64,000 nucleotides of DNA from Paramarasmius palmivorus (GCA_037176845.1 JAYKXP010000043.1:248001-312000); one strand, 5' to 3'; positions 1-12,045 are shown, numbered from the stretch's first letter. Translations and numbers: made by a program. Notes: generated from the letters alone by a model not told the origin.

Positions 1-719
1 GAACCTTGTTCCGCAGATGTTCCTGGAGTTTCGAGGTGCGCTTCCCCCTCTTCGTCCCTCTGATGTGATTCTGATTCTAATTTAGCTCGCAGCATTTTCA
101 TCACTCTTTCACCATCTTCGAACGCCTTGATGAACGTCACGATTATCACCGGCCAAACTATTCTAAGCCGTGCAGGGAACTCAAGCATAGGATCATTCGC
201 CGTATTCAACCTAGATGAAACAAACAGCACGACATTATCAATCACATTCTTGAATAGCGCGGGTTCAAATCAGTTGGGAATTGGGAGTATAACCGTGGAT
301 GTCTCGGACGTGTCGTACGTGATAAATTTATCTCGGGCGTGATTCCATCTTCATTTCGTTGCCATTGCTACAGTGAATCGGGATCAATTGCACCTACTCA
401 GACACTCCCACCAACAGTTTCGTTACCTACGACGTTCGGTGTACCTCCCACTACTGCCACCACAACATCTACCACCGTGATTTCAGGAACTTCATCACCA
501 ACATCAACTTCTCAGGGCGAAGGCGAAGGCAAGAAACAGTTGATCAGATACGCGGTTGGCTTGACAATTGGATTAGGACTCGGCTTGACGGCTGTGGTGT
601 CTGGGGCGTATATTATCTGGAGGTGGCGCCAGCGACGGAGAGCAGAGAATGGCATCGACAACATACAATTGCATTCAGAGCAAAGGAATAAGGACAATAT
701 GGATACAAGATGGTTTTAA
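1..719 (+). CDS. 3' part of a single-pass membrane protein with Ser/Thr-rich stalk
   Basis: I do not recognise the family. The gene runs in from the left edge. An open frame is clear from about position 86. A 59-nt intron at 315-373 (GTACGT...CAG) joins it in frame to the last exon, 374-719; a further intron ending near 85 is possible. The C-terminal exon encodes a stalk of about 45 residues rich in Thr, Ser and Pro (probably O-glycosylated). A Gly/Leu-rich transmembrane segment follows (about positions 545-620), then an Arg-rich stop-transfer stretch (RWRQRRR) and a tail of about 25 residues. The upstream part contains Asn-X-Ser/Thr sequons and reads as an extracellular beta-rich domain. Architecture suggests a type I plasma-membrane or wall-anchored protein. 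The start and total length lie outside the window. Confidence 0.5.
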
Positions 720-817
720 TCATACAAAGGACCATGTACTGCTAAATTATGTATATTGTATTGATGAACTCGGTTCATCGAGTAACGAGAATGATTCATG
801 ACAACAAGATTACGACG

Positions 818-2452
818 TTAAATATCGCGATATGAAACCGTTATACCAGGAAGAGAAAATTGAGAAAAGTAAAGCGAGTCGGTAGTAGGCTGAGGCCTCT
901 TTGGGTGATGCACAATGTCGACATGCTTCAGGGAAGAAGCAGATTCAATACGCGATTGAATCATTTTGGAGACCAGACCATCCTGGCAATTGACGAGTCG
1001 TAGGTCCAAACGTTCCAAGAGAGGCAGTAATTTGTGGTTTGCGGTGCAGATCAACTTCTCGACGAGTACGTTGTCCATGCCGTATAATGCAGCGTGGAAT
1101 TCTTTGAGACTCGCCAAGGAAGAGGAAGATAGTAGAGAGCCGAGTTCAGACTCGGAGGTCATTTCGTCGAGGATGACCTTCATCTGAGAGACACGGCATG
1201 ACGAGCGTTCGAAGAGAGTAGTCCAGGACTTGAGACCACCGCCGAACAAGAGGTTGAGATCGAGGGAATGTAGGGAAGGTAAGGTGACATGCTCTAGGAG
1301 ACGGTTCATCGCCGTTCCGTCGCAGCGGGCCTTGAGTGTATGAAGTAAGGGCAATGTGATAGAATCTTCGTGTCGGGTACGTAGGGGACATGGCGAATCG
1401 ACCAAATCTTCGATTTGCAGAACCTCGAGTGCTTTGCACCTTTCGAGGCAGTCGAGGAAATCATCATCGAGGGTGAATGGTCCGGTAATATGGGTAAGGC
1501 GTCCCCAGTGGTCACCGGGAGTGCAGGGAAATGGTGTGATGTCATCGACATCTGGACTAGTCCAGAATATACGTCGAACGGACGGGTAACTGAATATGGA
1601 TTCCCAGAGCTTCGTGCTGATTTCTGGGTCGTAATTACTGTTGCTGGAGATTTCGACGTATTCCAGTGGGGACACTGCGGTTTCATCGGCGGCGGGAATC
1701 TCGGCGAGCGATGTGATACTGTCAATATCTGTGAATGAGAAGACGACTTTCTTCCATCGTGGAAGATGCTTCGTCGCGAGTTCGATGATTTTGTTGGTAG
1801 CATCTGCCTCGGAATCCTCTGCGTGACGCAGAATGAGTGTGAGAGGGGCAGTTTTCGACCTGGAGAGCCATTGCTCGACCATCGGTACGTGTTGCTGGTG
1901 AGGGTCGTACAGTGCGATTGTAGACCAAAGATATGATAGATCGAGTGCAACAGACCGCCAGTGCCTGCAGACACTGACGATGCTCGCGAGAGTAGGTGTC
2001 AACGGATCAGATATCTGGCCAGCAGGTTGGCAAAGCAGAAAGATCTCGGTCAACAATTCGACTGGGACACTGTTAATAGATGCCCTATAGTCCTGGATTA
2101 CGCACAAGTCAGTAGATCACAAAACACCACAAAAATGGGCACGCACCTGGTGAATACCTGCTCCACCGTCAGTCGTAAGAGTTTGAATAGCCATGATGAG
2201 TTTTAGAAAGCCCTTCGAGGGTAACTTGCATTCAATGTCAAAGCCACCATCGTCTATATACTCTCGAAGACAAGGTATCTGCAAAGTAAAGGAATCACAA
2301 ACGAACGCACCGATTTGGGATAAGGCGGATTTGCGCTTCTGATACAGAATAAGGACAACCGAATTGGGATCCGTGGGTAAGGCCTTCCTAGTAAGGTCTC
2401 TCGCCTTCAAACTTCCAGGCTCTCTTGTTCTCGTTCTTCTTCTACCATTCAT
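818..2452 (-). CDS. F-box protein with LRR-like C-terminal half
   Basis: A probable SCF ubiquitin-ligase substrate adaptor. The large exon 818-2092 encodes an F-box near its start (INSVPVELLTEIFLLC, then VCRHWRSVALDLSYLW), followed by about 330 residues with irregular leucine-rich strands typical of agaric F-box proteins. The exon has no ATG at its 5' end. It opens at an acceptor at 2093 preceded by a 54-nt intron (2093-2146, GTGCGT...CAG) and joins in phase 0 to an open frame starting with ATG at 2452. That first exon is supported only by frame and splice sites, so the N-terminus is less sure than the rest. It is a paralogue of the gene at 44.3-45.7 kb: both share the HWR.VAL...LW block and the following QWL.RS...PLTL.IRH stretch. 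Agaric genomes carry hundreds of such genes, and the target is unknown. Confidence 0.6.
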
Positions 2453-2737
2453 ATCAGGTCATTCAACTCTCGAGATGCTTATCCTCACGTTGCATTAGTC
2501 TCGAACCAGACATCCTGCGCGTCCACTCGCTATCATAGTTACTCCGTGTACTTTCCCTTTTTAGAGAATTTCAGTGTTTTCTTTTATTTGTAGCTCAGGT
2601 TGGGCTCGTGGACACGCTAGGATGTCTGGTGCAATTTTGCCGCGGCACCCTCCCTCGGTGACTGTCACACGTTGTTCCCTTCTCCGACGCGCTACCGTGA
2701 CCCTCCGCCTGTTGGGCACTTGGTGTCCTTCTTCTGA

Positions 2738-3330
2738 ATGCCTGAGAATGATGCTGGTTCATTAAATCATTCACGGCATCCTCGTCTGGCTCAGCAATCA
2801 CAGAAGATCCTTGATCAAGCACGAGAGACAGCACATCAGAAGACTGGATACAACTTCGAGGCAATCCGACAAGAACTCACCAATCGCTACGCTGCATTGA
2901 CCGGTCACACTGCACGTAACTGGCAGCTAGATGTCGCCGAAGCGCTCCTTCTCAAACTCGATTGTATTGCCGTAGCGGGTACAGGCTCAGGAAAGACTGT
3001 ACCGAGACTGTACCGTTTACAATTCCACTCCTTTTACCCGAGCATCACAATAAAATTGCATTCATTATCTCGCCGTTAAAGACCCTACAAGAAGAGCAGT
3101 TATGTGTACAGCTCTTAGCCTTCTCTTTGCTACCGAATGTATCTGTTTGCTGTGCTCTCGTAGTCTCCTGTAAGCAGATGGAATGTATACCCTTTTTGAG
3201 GTTTTTTGGTGGCGGGTATACTCGTAGGCTGAACGATTTGAAAAACTGAGTGTGCGTGCAGTTGCAGTCAATGGAGACACATGGTCTGAGAAACTATCCA
3301 ATGTACGTGCTATGGCTTTGTTCACAGTAT
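2738..3330 (+). pseudogene. RecQ/DEAD-type DNA helicase remnant
   Basis: Remnant of a superfamily-2 helicase N-terminal region. It keeps a Q-motif-like lead (RNWQLDVAEALLL), Walker A (AGTGSGKT), motif Ia (IISPLKTLQEEQ) and the RAVAVNGDTWS block seen in basidiomycete RecQ-like helicases. Just after Walker A the frame breaks: an 11-nt unit is present twice in tandem (2994-3004 and 3005-3015). Removing one copy would restore the frame through motif Ia. Downstream, the block at about 3227-3327 is reached only if the region from about 3105 to 3226 is spliced, and no donor restores the normal spacing. The frame then ends at 3330, before the DEAH box and helicase C-terminal domain. Truncation plus frameshift mark it as dead; such fragments are common in agaric genomes. 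Confidence 0.7.
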
Positions 3331-3663
3331 GATTTGTGAGGCCAGCCTTTCCTTCAACAACCTTGTTCTCTGCACATATATGGTCTCATGCTCTTCCTCC
3401 GTGTCATCATCTGCCCCATCATCCATCTCTACATCCTCGGGACCATCCTCAGGCTCCATATCTGAATCACTCGCATTAGGATCATATCCTTCCGTGTACG
3501 ATCCCATTAATCTCTCCCAATCTTCATCACGGAGGTCGTCCCATTGAAAATCATCCCAGCTGAAATCTTCTTCGATGTCGTTCAGCTCGAGGTTTTGCAC
3601 GGTGTTCCAGTCAAAAGCATGGTGTGAATCATCTTGAATTGTTGAAGTATGAGTAAATAACAT
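3322..3663 (-). CDS. Acidic hypothetical ORF, possibly a gene fragment
   Basis: ATG-initiated frame of 113 codons on the opposite strand, slightly overlapping the end of the helicase remnant. The middle is dominated by Asp and Glu (DDFQWDDLRDEDWERL, later a run of DDGADDDTEEE), and the end is basic. No domain is recognised. The acidic composition resembles linker regions of transposon or nuclear proteins, but it may also be a chance frame or a leftover exon. Overlap with a pseudogene and lack of clear splice partners argue for caution. Confidence 0.3.
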   Translation of the reverse strand: MLFTHTSTIQDDSHHAFDWNTVQNLELNDIEEDFSWDDFQWDDLRDEDWERLMGSYTEGYDPNASDSDMEPEDGPEDVEMDDGADDDTEEEHETIYVQRTRLLKERLASQIIL

Positions 3664-4282
3664 GGGATGCTGGGGATATTAGGACAGGAGAAAGTGAAGA
3701 GGACGCAAGATTGGTAGTCGGTCAAGTTGTGCAGCAGGCGCTTAATGTTCGACCGCTGTCGGATAGGGGTTGTCAAAACGCAGAATAGTGCACTGGACCA
3801 TCTACGCTCCCGAAAATTACTTGACATTATGTATTTTTGATTCTAGTTTACAGATAAATTATTCTCGCGGCATGTATATACAGGGATACGGTACTATTAG
3901 CACCTCAAGTTTTGGCGGGCGGAGACAACTCTGTGACGCAATGTCACCGAGGGAGGGTTGCTCGGTGAAATTGCACCAGACCTCCGGGTTACGAACTCTG
4001 CCCTCAGAAACGAACAAACAAAACAAAACCTCGAAATTCTCCCAAAAAGGAGTTAACCCCGGAGGTCTGGATCGAGACTAACGTTGCATCGCAATTCTTC
4101 ACGTATCTCTCTCTAAACTGAACTCTGGAGTCTGGACTCCCAATTTGACCTTCCGAGACGCCGGGAGCGGGTTGAGAACGGCCAGGGATGCACTGTGATG
4201 GGAGAGCTACATAGGCGGCGGGAGAGACGCATAAAAGCTGAATGCTTTGCGGGAGGGCTTGCGGAGGCTAGATCTATCCATC
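3664..4282. other. Gene-free stretch with an imperfect inverted repeat
   Basis: No credible gene. It holds a 15-bp near-perfect inverted repeat (3976-3990 and 4055-4070, one extra C in the right arm). Its last 60 bases are the promoter of oxidoreductase copy 1, with a TATA-like CATAAAAG at 4230-4237. Confidence 0.5.
4230..4237 (+). promoter_or_regulatory. TATA-like box of copy 1
   Basis: CATAAAAG, 46 nt before the copy 1 ATG. It is one base from the TATAAAAG of most other copies and lies at a similar distance. Confidence 0.45.
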
Positions 4283-6181
4283 ATGAAGTCTCAGTGGAGC
4301 CTTCTCGCATTGGTTTTGACGGTTATTCCTGTAAATGGGACACCAGAAGCAGCATGCGAGACGTTGCAGAGTGTACTCCCAGGTCGCGTCTTCTTTCCAG
4401 GTACGTGCGGCTAATAGTGGTCTCGAATCTATCTGAACGTGTAACACAGGCTCCGAAGATTACATAGAAGATAATGAGCACTACTATGGTTCAAGCTCCG
4501 AGGCATCCATTTGCTCCGTCCAACCCGAATCTGCGGCTGAAGTCGGCACCATCGTATGCGCTATCTTCTTTCTTTGGTTGAGTTATGCTCAGTCACAACA
4601 CCTATACAGCTTCAAATCGTTGGAAGTGGAAACACGCAATCACAGTTCGGAGTGAGTATCTGTCCTTCCACTCCATTTTGAGCACTCACGGAGTGTATTT
4701 CTTCCTCCAGATCAAAAGCGGAGGGCACGGAATTGCCGTTGGATTTAGCTCGACCAGCGGCGTTCAGATATCGTTATCACGATTGCATGAACTTACCTAC
4801 GATGCTACCTCTTCAACGGTGAAAATTGGGTCTGGTCTGACCTGGGATCAGGTATATAAACAGCTCGAGCCCTTTGGTGTGGCTGTTGCGGGTGGTCGGG
4901 TACCCGGTGTTGGTTCGTATCGGAATTCTTTTCCGATCTTCTCTGTCAGACTGTTAATGCGTGCGTGCGTCCAGGTGTCGGTGGCCTACTGCTCGGCGGT
5001 GGCTACAGCTATTTCACTGATGAGCACGGGCTTTCTATTGACAACATCGTTGCTCATGATTTGGTTCTACCAAATGGAACGTTCGTAGAGGTCACAGATG
5101 AGAGTGATCCTGATCTTTTCTATGCGTTGAAGGTACGGGATAAATGAGTATTTTAACTTGTGAAAAGATCTGAAATAATGTCCATAGGGCGGGTTCAACA
5201 ACTTTGGCATAGTCACGGCGTTCACTATGAAGACCTATCCACAAGCGGATATCTGGGCGAGTCCCTTATGTTAATTGCATGATGTTTAAGTTGGTTCTCA
5301 TCGCCTTCTATAGCTTGCAAATGTCATCAATCCAGCCAACTCATCAGCCGCAGTACAAGCCATAGCGGATTGGAGCTTGAACAATAATGATCTCAAAGGC
5401 GTAGTTGCGCCGTTCTACGCGTATGCTGGTGGTCAGGTTGGTACTCTGAACTTGTATATCTACTCCAAGATACTTATGCAAGGCTTGAAATAGCTATTCT
5501 TCGTAACAAGTATGATGTACAACGCTCCGTTGCAGCCGAGCATCTTCGACGCCTTCTTCAATGTACCCGATGCCCAAGTTCAAGTATCTGGCGTCATGAG
5601 CTTAGTAGAGGCAGGCGAGGTTTTGTACGGAGGCTTTGTTGGCAATCCCGCTAGGTATGTGCGCCTTTCGTGTCCCTGACTCACTCTTTTCACGCCCTTG
5701 CAGAGGTTCCAAACACACAGTACCTGTTACCTATTACACCGTTCCGCTCATCGAGGAAATGCTCCTCCAAACTGATAAGATTGTTTCCGATGCCGAAGCG
5801 AATAACCGGACCTTCACCGCAGTCAATCTAGTCATAGAACCCTACTCACAGCCCTTCGCACATAGCAAACCCTCTGCTTACCCTCATCCACCTCCGCCAG
5901 CGCGATTTGTGTGTCCGACTATGTTGGAGGCACACTGGGAAAATGCCGCCGATGATGAATATTTCAAGAACGCGCTTGAGATGGCATACCAGGCTATTTT
6001 GGTGAAGGCTGTTGCGGAGGGACAGAGTATGCCTGGAGACGTGATGTATAATAACTATGCGCCGCCAGATACGCCGGTAGAAGAGCTTTATGGGGCTGAG
6101 AATCTGGCAAAGTTGAGGGCGATCCGAGAGAGGGTAGATCCAGGGCGTGTTATGGCTTTGGCCGGAGGTTTCAAAATATAG
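4283..6181 (+). CDS. Secreted FAD-dependent oxidoreductase, BBE-like (array copy 1)
   Basis: Model of 9 exons: 4283-4400, 4450-4553, 4610-4651, 4711-4912, 4975-5132, 5188-5256, 5314-5436, 5494-5654, 5704-6181, giving 484 aa. Order: signal peptide (about 1-19), then a VAO/PCMH FAD-binding domain (about 55-235), then a substrate and C-terminal region. The C-terminal region ends in a BBE-like block (YNNYAPPDTP...YGAENL..LR.IRERVDPGRVM). His94 in the SGGH motif is the expected covalent FAD attachment site. The GGRVPGVGVGGLLLGGGYSYF loop has Val where berberine bridge enzyme has its second flavin-linking Cys. Two N-terminal Cys (AACETLQ and ICSVQPE) probably pair. The family oxidises alcohols, amines or sugars and passes electrons to O2; the substrate here is unknown. 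Intron 6 starts with GC (5257). With copy 2 it forms a subgroup marked by HYYGSSSE and YPHPPPPARF. Confidence 0.9.
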
Positions 6182-7191
6182 GATACCATCGAATGCTATG
6201 TACTTTATCTACATATACCTGTGGGCCGCCTTTACATGTATGTAATGAATTGTAAAAATCAGTGCTGTTTCAATATCTCCTTCGTGCTTGTCGGGGTTCT
6301 AAATTAAAACGAAGGCGCTTATTCCAATGTCGGCGGCGCAGGCTCTTTTCTTTCCATCACCACCGCCTCGTCCTACTTGACCAACTTTCTTGCTGCGTAT
6401 CAGTTGAGATGATACATACTACGCCTATGCAAGGGATAATAATAGATCTAGAATTTGGGTCATTCGGTGGTCGGTACGTGTTCCGAATTTTCTTTTCATT
6501 TTCACTTGTATTCGATGCTCTCTAGCACGGTCACCATTCGTCTAAACATTTCTAAAAATGATAAACACAGATAGACAATCAAAAGAGACCGACTGAAGTA
6601 CTATGGGGACCGGTTATACTCGAATACGCCAGGCATCTAGGCTTACAACAGGTCTCTCGGTGACAGGACTACCGGACTATTGTCGCGACAGATAGCGATG
6701 CTTGGAGGCTTGCAAGAGGCTTGAGTGACTTGGCGCCATTGATATCAGTGGTGAAGAGGTCGGGGAGGAACAAGGCACCCAGGTACATATCATCTCAAGT
6801 ATCCGTGATCTGCCTAGCTCATCCAGCTCCGCAAATCATTACATTTCACCACTGTCATTTCCCGTCAAACTTCATCCGCGATTGGAATCATTTGCAGCTC
6901 TAGTGATGCATTCGGCGGTCCGGATTGGGCCAGCGCATCTCGTCTAAGGCATCCAGTGCAGGTGCGTAAATCTCAACATCGGGTTGACGACCACTTTCAT
7001 GACGATCATGTACACGTTCCACAGCATTCGCCTGCATATCTCTGTCTCGACCTGCAAAACCTGTAATCTGAATTGGCCTTGCGGAGCTGGCAGGGATGCA
7101 ATATCGTGATGTCGGGGGATAATGGCGGGAAGAGCGACATACTTAAATCTGTGGACAACAAGCTCGTGAAGACCACCACTTTCAATTTGTC
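6182..7191. other. Intergenic region between copies 1 and 2
   Basis: About 1 kb without a supported gene; the short open frames have no splice partners or recognisable motifs. It carries the copy 1 3' UTR and the copy 2 promoter. The latter has only a weak TATA-like CTTAAAT at about 7142, unlike the strong boxes of the other copies. Confidence 0.5.
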
Positions 7192-9095
7192 ATGAATTCC
7201 CGCTGGAGTTCCCTTGTTATATTCGTCTCGCTAGTTGCTGCTGCGGGTCGTGCAAATGGAACACCAGCGGCAGCATGCGAGGCCTTGCAGAGCGCCCTGC
7301 CAGGACGTGTCTTCTTTCCCGGTACGTATAATCGGTTTCTGATGGGCTTGTGCTTCTTTCTGATTCAATTCAAGGATCGAACGAGTACATAGCGGATAAC
7401 GAACACTACTATGGCTCGAGCTCCGAGACATCCACCTGCTCTGTAGAGCCCGAGTCTGCAGCCGATGTCGGCACCATTGTACGCGTCATTCACTTTTCTT
7501 CCATCGACTTATGCTCATACTCATCACGTAGCTCCAAGTCGTTGGAAGTGGCGACACAAAATCCCCTTTTGCTGTGAGTAGTTCTGCTCAGAATCCTTTT
7601 TTGAACTCCGACAATAACGTCCTTCTTTTCCAGATCAAATGTGGAGGACACGCTAACGGACTTGGGTTCAGTTCGACCACTGGCGTCCAGATTTCTTTGT
7701 CAAGACTCAACGAAGTCAATTACGATGCTGCTTCTTCGACGGTGAAGATTGGTGCTGGTTTGGCGTGGGACGAGGTCTACAACCGCCTATCACCTCAAGG
7801 TGTCACGGTTGCCGGGGGTCGTGTGCCGGGTGTTGGTTCGTGTTGGGCTCTTCTATCTTCCAGCTCATGTTGCTAATACATGGGTGATTCAGGTGTTGGT
7901 GGTCTGCTTCTTGGTGGAGGATACGGCTACTTCACTGACGAGTACGGACTTTCCATTGACAACGTCGTTGCCCATGATTTGGTTTTACCTGATGGAACAT
8001 CTGTCGAGGTCACAGAAGCGAGCGACCCTGATCTATTCTTCTCCCTAAAGGTACGGCTCAATAAACATCCTGTGCGAGACATTGCTAAACCCCAATAATT
8101 TCTATAGGGTGGCTTCAACAACTTCGGCATAGTAACGGCGTTCACAGTCAAAACACATCCTCAAACGGACGTCTGGGTAAGGACGATCATGTCGGTTCTA
8201 ACATCATTTCTAACCACCTCCTAGGTTGCTACTGTCGTCAATCCGTCGAATTCTACTGCTGCGATACAAGCAATAGCAGACTTCAGCGTGAACAACCAAG
8301 ATCTCAAGGCTCAAATAACACCAGTCTATGGGTACACTGGTGGCGGTGGGGTAAGTTTTTCGTCGATGTGTCGGTGTGTTAGCACTCTTGCTCAAGGTGG
8401 TCCTTAGCCGCAATTCGCAGTACCCATCTTTTATAATGGCCCATCACCGTCGGACGTCTTCAACGGTATACTCGACGTACCCGGCGCCGATAATTTGTTC
8501 TCTGGTTCCATGACCTTGCCACAAGCCACAGAAGCTCTATACGGCAGCTTTGTGGACACCCCTCTCAGGTATGTACGGTCTCCGACCTCTGATCCCCTTT
8601 CTCACACCGTTTTACAGGGGTGAGAAGCACACAATCCCCATAACCCACTATACAGTCCCACTCATTGAAGAGATGTTCGCTCAAGTCGACAAGATCGCTG
8701 CTGATGCCGAAGCTAACGGTCGTGCCTTGATCGCAGTCAGCATAGTCATGGAGCCCTTCGTGGATCCTTATGCGCATAGCACACCTTCCGCCTACCCTCA
8801 TCCACCTCCGCCAGCGAGGTTCTCATGCCCGACACTGCTCGACATACATTGGCAGAATGCTGCTGACGATGCATACTTCAAGAACGTGCTCAAGGAGGCA
8901 CAGCAGGCCATAATGGCGAAGGCAATTGAGGAGGGACAGAGTGTGCCTGGTGCTATATTGTATAGCAACTACGCTCCTCCAGATACACCCCCGGAACAGC
9001 TGTTTGGGGCTGAGAACTTGGCGAGGATGAGACAGGTTAGAGACAGGGTTGATCCTGGACGGGTTATGGCTCAGACTGGTGGATTCAAGATATAA
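7192..9095 (+). CDS. Secreted FAD-dependent oxidoreductase, BBE-like (array copy 2)
   Basis: Nine exons: 7192-7321, 7375-7478, 7532-7573, 7634-7835, 7893-8050, 8108-8176, 8225-8350, 8408-8568, 8618-9095; 489 aa. All introns are GT-AG and lie at the same codon positions and phases as in copy 1, its closest relative. The signal peptide (MNSRWSSLVIFVSLVAAAGR) is slightly longer. The flavin-linking His is at about 98 in KCGGHANG; the preceding Cys is unique to this copy. The second FAD loop reads GGRVPGVGVGGLLLGGGYGY. The C-terminal block has the copies-1-2 signature EQLFGAENLARMRQVRDRVDPG. The Asp-Gly in LPDGTSVEV replaces the Asn-Gly found in the others. It appears intact and functional. Its promoter is the weakest of the array, so expression may differ. 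Confidence 0.9.
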
Positions 9096-9817
9096 AGACA
9101 TCGTACTGAGGAGCGAGTTTCCTTTGACTTTCCTTAATATTTACTTATCCTATCTATATATTTATCGCTCATTTATAAAGTATTATGTTTATTAGTTTGT
9201 TAATAGACAAGCCACTCGTTCTACCCTCTTTTTGAGTGCGAATCCAATAACCAGTTAGTATCCGAGCCGTCGTTCCACGTGTTGGGCGCCTACTCCGTAC
9301 ATAGTATGCAACAAGCGCCAACCCTTACCTGTCCACCATCACCACTGTCATCGTTGCCGAACTGTCCTATCCACGTCATCGAGTTCCAAGCGAATTCAGC
9401 GTCCCCAGTAGCACTACCTGGGCCACTATCATGGCGGTAAAGATGAATATCAGGTTCCTAGGACAGCCAGGGCTAAATCTGAGAGTACTTGGTACGCGCC
9501 CTTTTTCGACCCTCAGGCATTTGCACTCAATTTCGTACAGATGAGTATCACAATACTCGTAAATCGGCTATTTCATAAGCAATGTGTACGACCGCTGTGT
9601 AGTTGTGGCAAGTTTCCCCAGAAACTTAGCCCATTCCATTCAAGCTCGATGACGAGTACGACCGGCATGCTCTGTCATGTATTTCTGCAACTACGCGACC
9701 CACGGAAAACTTCCGAGGGTCGACTTCAACTTTTTGACTCATGGTTGATAGTCTTCAACATAGCATGAATATAAAAGATCATGAAGTGTTTGAGAATTTC
9801 AGCCAGCTTTCTCTGTC
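9096..9817. other. Intergenic region between copies 2 and 3
   Basis: No supported gene in about 720 nt. The end is the copy 3 promoter (TATA box at 9770-9777). The frame at 9541-9768 has no motif and I do not call it. Confidence 0.5.
9770..9777 (+). promoter_or_regulatory. TATA box of copy 3
   Basis: TATAAAAG, 41 nt before the ATG at 9818. It is followed by the leader element AGCCAGCTTT about 10 nt before the ATG. Confidence 0.6.
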
Positions 9818-11702
9818 ATGAAACAAACTTGGCTTTCAATCATATACGTATCGCTTCTTGGAGCGAAATTCGTATACAGCACACCAACAGCAGCATGCAA
9901 AGCGTTGCAAAGCGTACTTCCAGGCCGTGTCTTCTTTCCAGGTGTGTTCAGCAGCCTTTGTACGTTCTAGAGGCAGATGATTCATCTCTGTACTAGGTTC
10001 GGAGGAATACGTTAACGATAACGAACATTACACCCAGGCATCCTCGGAGAATTCAACTTGCTCAGTAGAACCAGAGTCGGTTGAGGATGTCGGGATTATT
10101 GTGCGTACTACCTCGTCACTGTGCTAACATTGCTTCTGGTTAATGTAGACACTGGTAGCTTCAAACTGTAGCAATGGGCGACACTCGATCTCCGTTCGCT
10201 GTGAGCATCATTTGTTAATCAATCTTGAACTTCGTTCTGACAACATTTTAGATCAGAGGCGCGGGGCACACGGCCAACACTGGATTCAGCTCAACAACAG
10301 GGGTTCAGATCTCAATGTCAAAATTCGATGGCGTGGAATACGACGAAGATCGATCCACGGTGAAGATTGGTGCAGGATTGACTTGGGACGAGGTGTATGC
10401 ACGTCTGCAACCCCACGGTATGACAGTTGTTGGAGGTCGAGTCCCTGGTGTTGGTAAGAGATTTAGCTTTGACACAAGGTTCGCTATTGAGCTCTTGGTA
10501 GGCGTGGGTGGACTTTTGTTAGGTGGTGGTTATAGCCTATGGACAGACCAGTATGGTCTTTCTATCGACACTGTTGTTGCCCACGACCTCGTTCTTCCCA
10601 ACGGGACCTTCATCGAGGTGAATGAATCAACTAGCCCTGATCTGTTCTTTGCTCTCAAAGTGGGTACCTGAGATGGCCATCTGTAGTGTCTGGACACTTA
10701 CATGATATTTTTCAGGGCGGTTTTAATAACTTTGGAATCGTGACATCCTTCACTATGAAGGCATTCCCACAGACCGATATCTGGGTGAGCATCCTGCTTC
10801 CTTTACTTTGACCGCTCTCATGAATTTCTAGGTCGGAGTCATCACCTATCCGCACAATGCTACCAAAGCTGCACATCAGGCGATGGAGAGCTACAGCTTC
10901 AATAATACAGACTCAAAAGCAGCGGTCATTACTGCCTACATGGCGACCGGGACTGGCGAAGTGAGTGCTCGACCAATCCAGTGATGATATCGCGCTGAAC
11001 GTGCAGTGCTTCAGACTTCTCAAGCAGCTGGCCTATTCTACAATGCCCCTATGCAACCCAGTGGCATCTTCGATGGGCTGCTCAACGTACCTGGTGCTGT
11101 TATTGAGGTCTCTGGTGTAATGGGTTTTGCGGACGCGTTGAGCATACTCGGCGGTCCCCTTGCATCCTTGAATCCACCAAGGTATGGTACAAGTTCATGT
11201 CTTTGCATGTCAGTCTGAACATTCTGACAGAACAATACGCGACACGGTCCCTGTTACACGGTATACCGTCGGGATCCTGGATGAGATCAAGAATCAGGTG
11301 GATAGAATCCTCTCCGAGGCGATGTCTAGCAATCGTTCCTTCGTCGACATTGACTTTGGTCCTGAGCCATTTGTGCAGCCAAATGCGCACAGTACCGATT
11401 CCGCGTACCCGCATCCTCCAGGGAGATTCACGTGTCCAACTGTGCTCGTGGTAGATTGGATTGACTCCGCCGACGATGAATTCTTTACAAACGCTATGCG
11501 TGAAGCTAGGCAGGCTATTCAGACCCGTGCTATCGAGGAAGGGCAGAGTTTCCCGGATGACATCGTCTACAACAACTATGCCCCAGCCGATACACCTCTC
11601 GACTTGTTGTATGGCAATAACTTGGGGAGATTGCGAGATATCAAAAGACGTATCGATCCCGACAATGTGATGGGCCTTGCTGGCGGCTTCAAGATTGAAT
11701 AA
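9818..11702 (+). CDS. Secreted FAD-dependent oxidoreductase, BBE-like (array copy 3)
   Basis: Exons 9818-9941, 9997-10100, 10159-10200, 10252-10453, 10502-10659, 10716-10784, 10832-10960, 11015-11181, 11231-11702; 488 aa. The start is the ATG at 9818, not the out-of-frame ATG at 9781: only this frame gives a signal peptide (MKQTWLSIIYVSLLGAKFVY) and joins exon 2. The flavin-linking His is about 96 in RGAGHTANTGF. The FAD loop GGRVPGVGVGGLLLGGGYSLW has Trp where the others have Phe. The tail is the DTPLDLLYGNNLGRLRDIKRRIDPDNVM variant shared with copies 4-5, which form subgroup 2. N-glycosylation is likely at the conserved ENST sequon in exon 2. This is the last of the three plus-strand copies; copy 4 faces it tail to tail. 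Confidence 0.9.
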
Positions 11703-12045
11703 CCAGGGAAAGGACTATAATTTACAGCTTTCCCTTCGTAGTGATTCCCCTCGTGCCTTTTTATTCATTCGCTCTTCCGCTTATCTCGCTGTCCAAACTA
11801 TTTGCTTCCTAATGTAGCCATTCCGGTCATCGTTCTTATTCTTGGGCAATTTTACTACTACATACTAAGTTGGACGCGGCGCTGGACGTCATTACTGGCA
11901 CTCGAGGTTTCGAAAGTATAGCGCGCTCATTCTTTGAGATTTACACCGTGTCAACTCCTGACTAACTTTCAGTCTCTAGGCCAATCTCTGAGGCACAGAT
12001 ACTACGCTACATATCGCTTGCCGAAAACGAGAACAAATTCGACCT

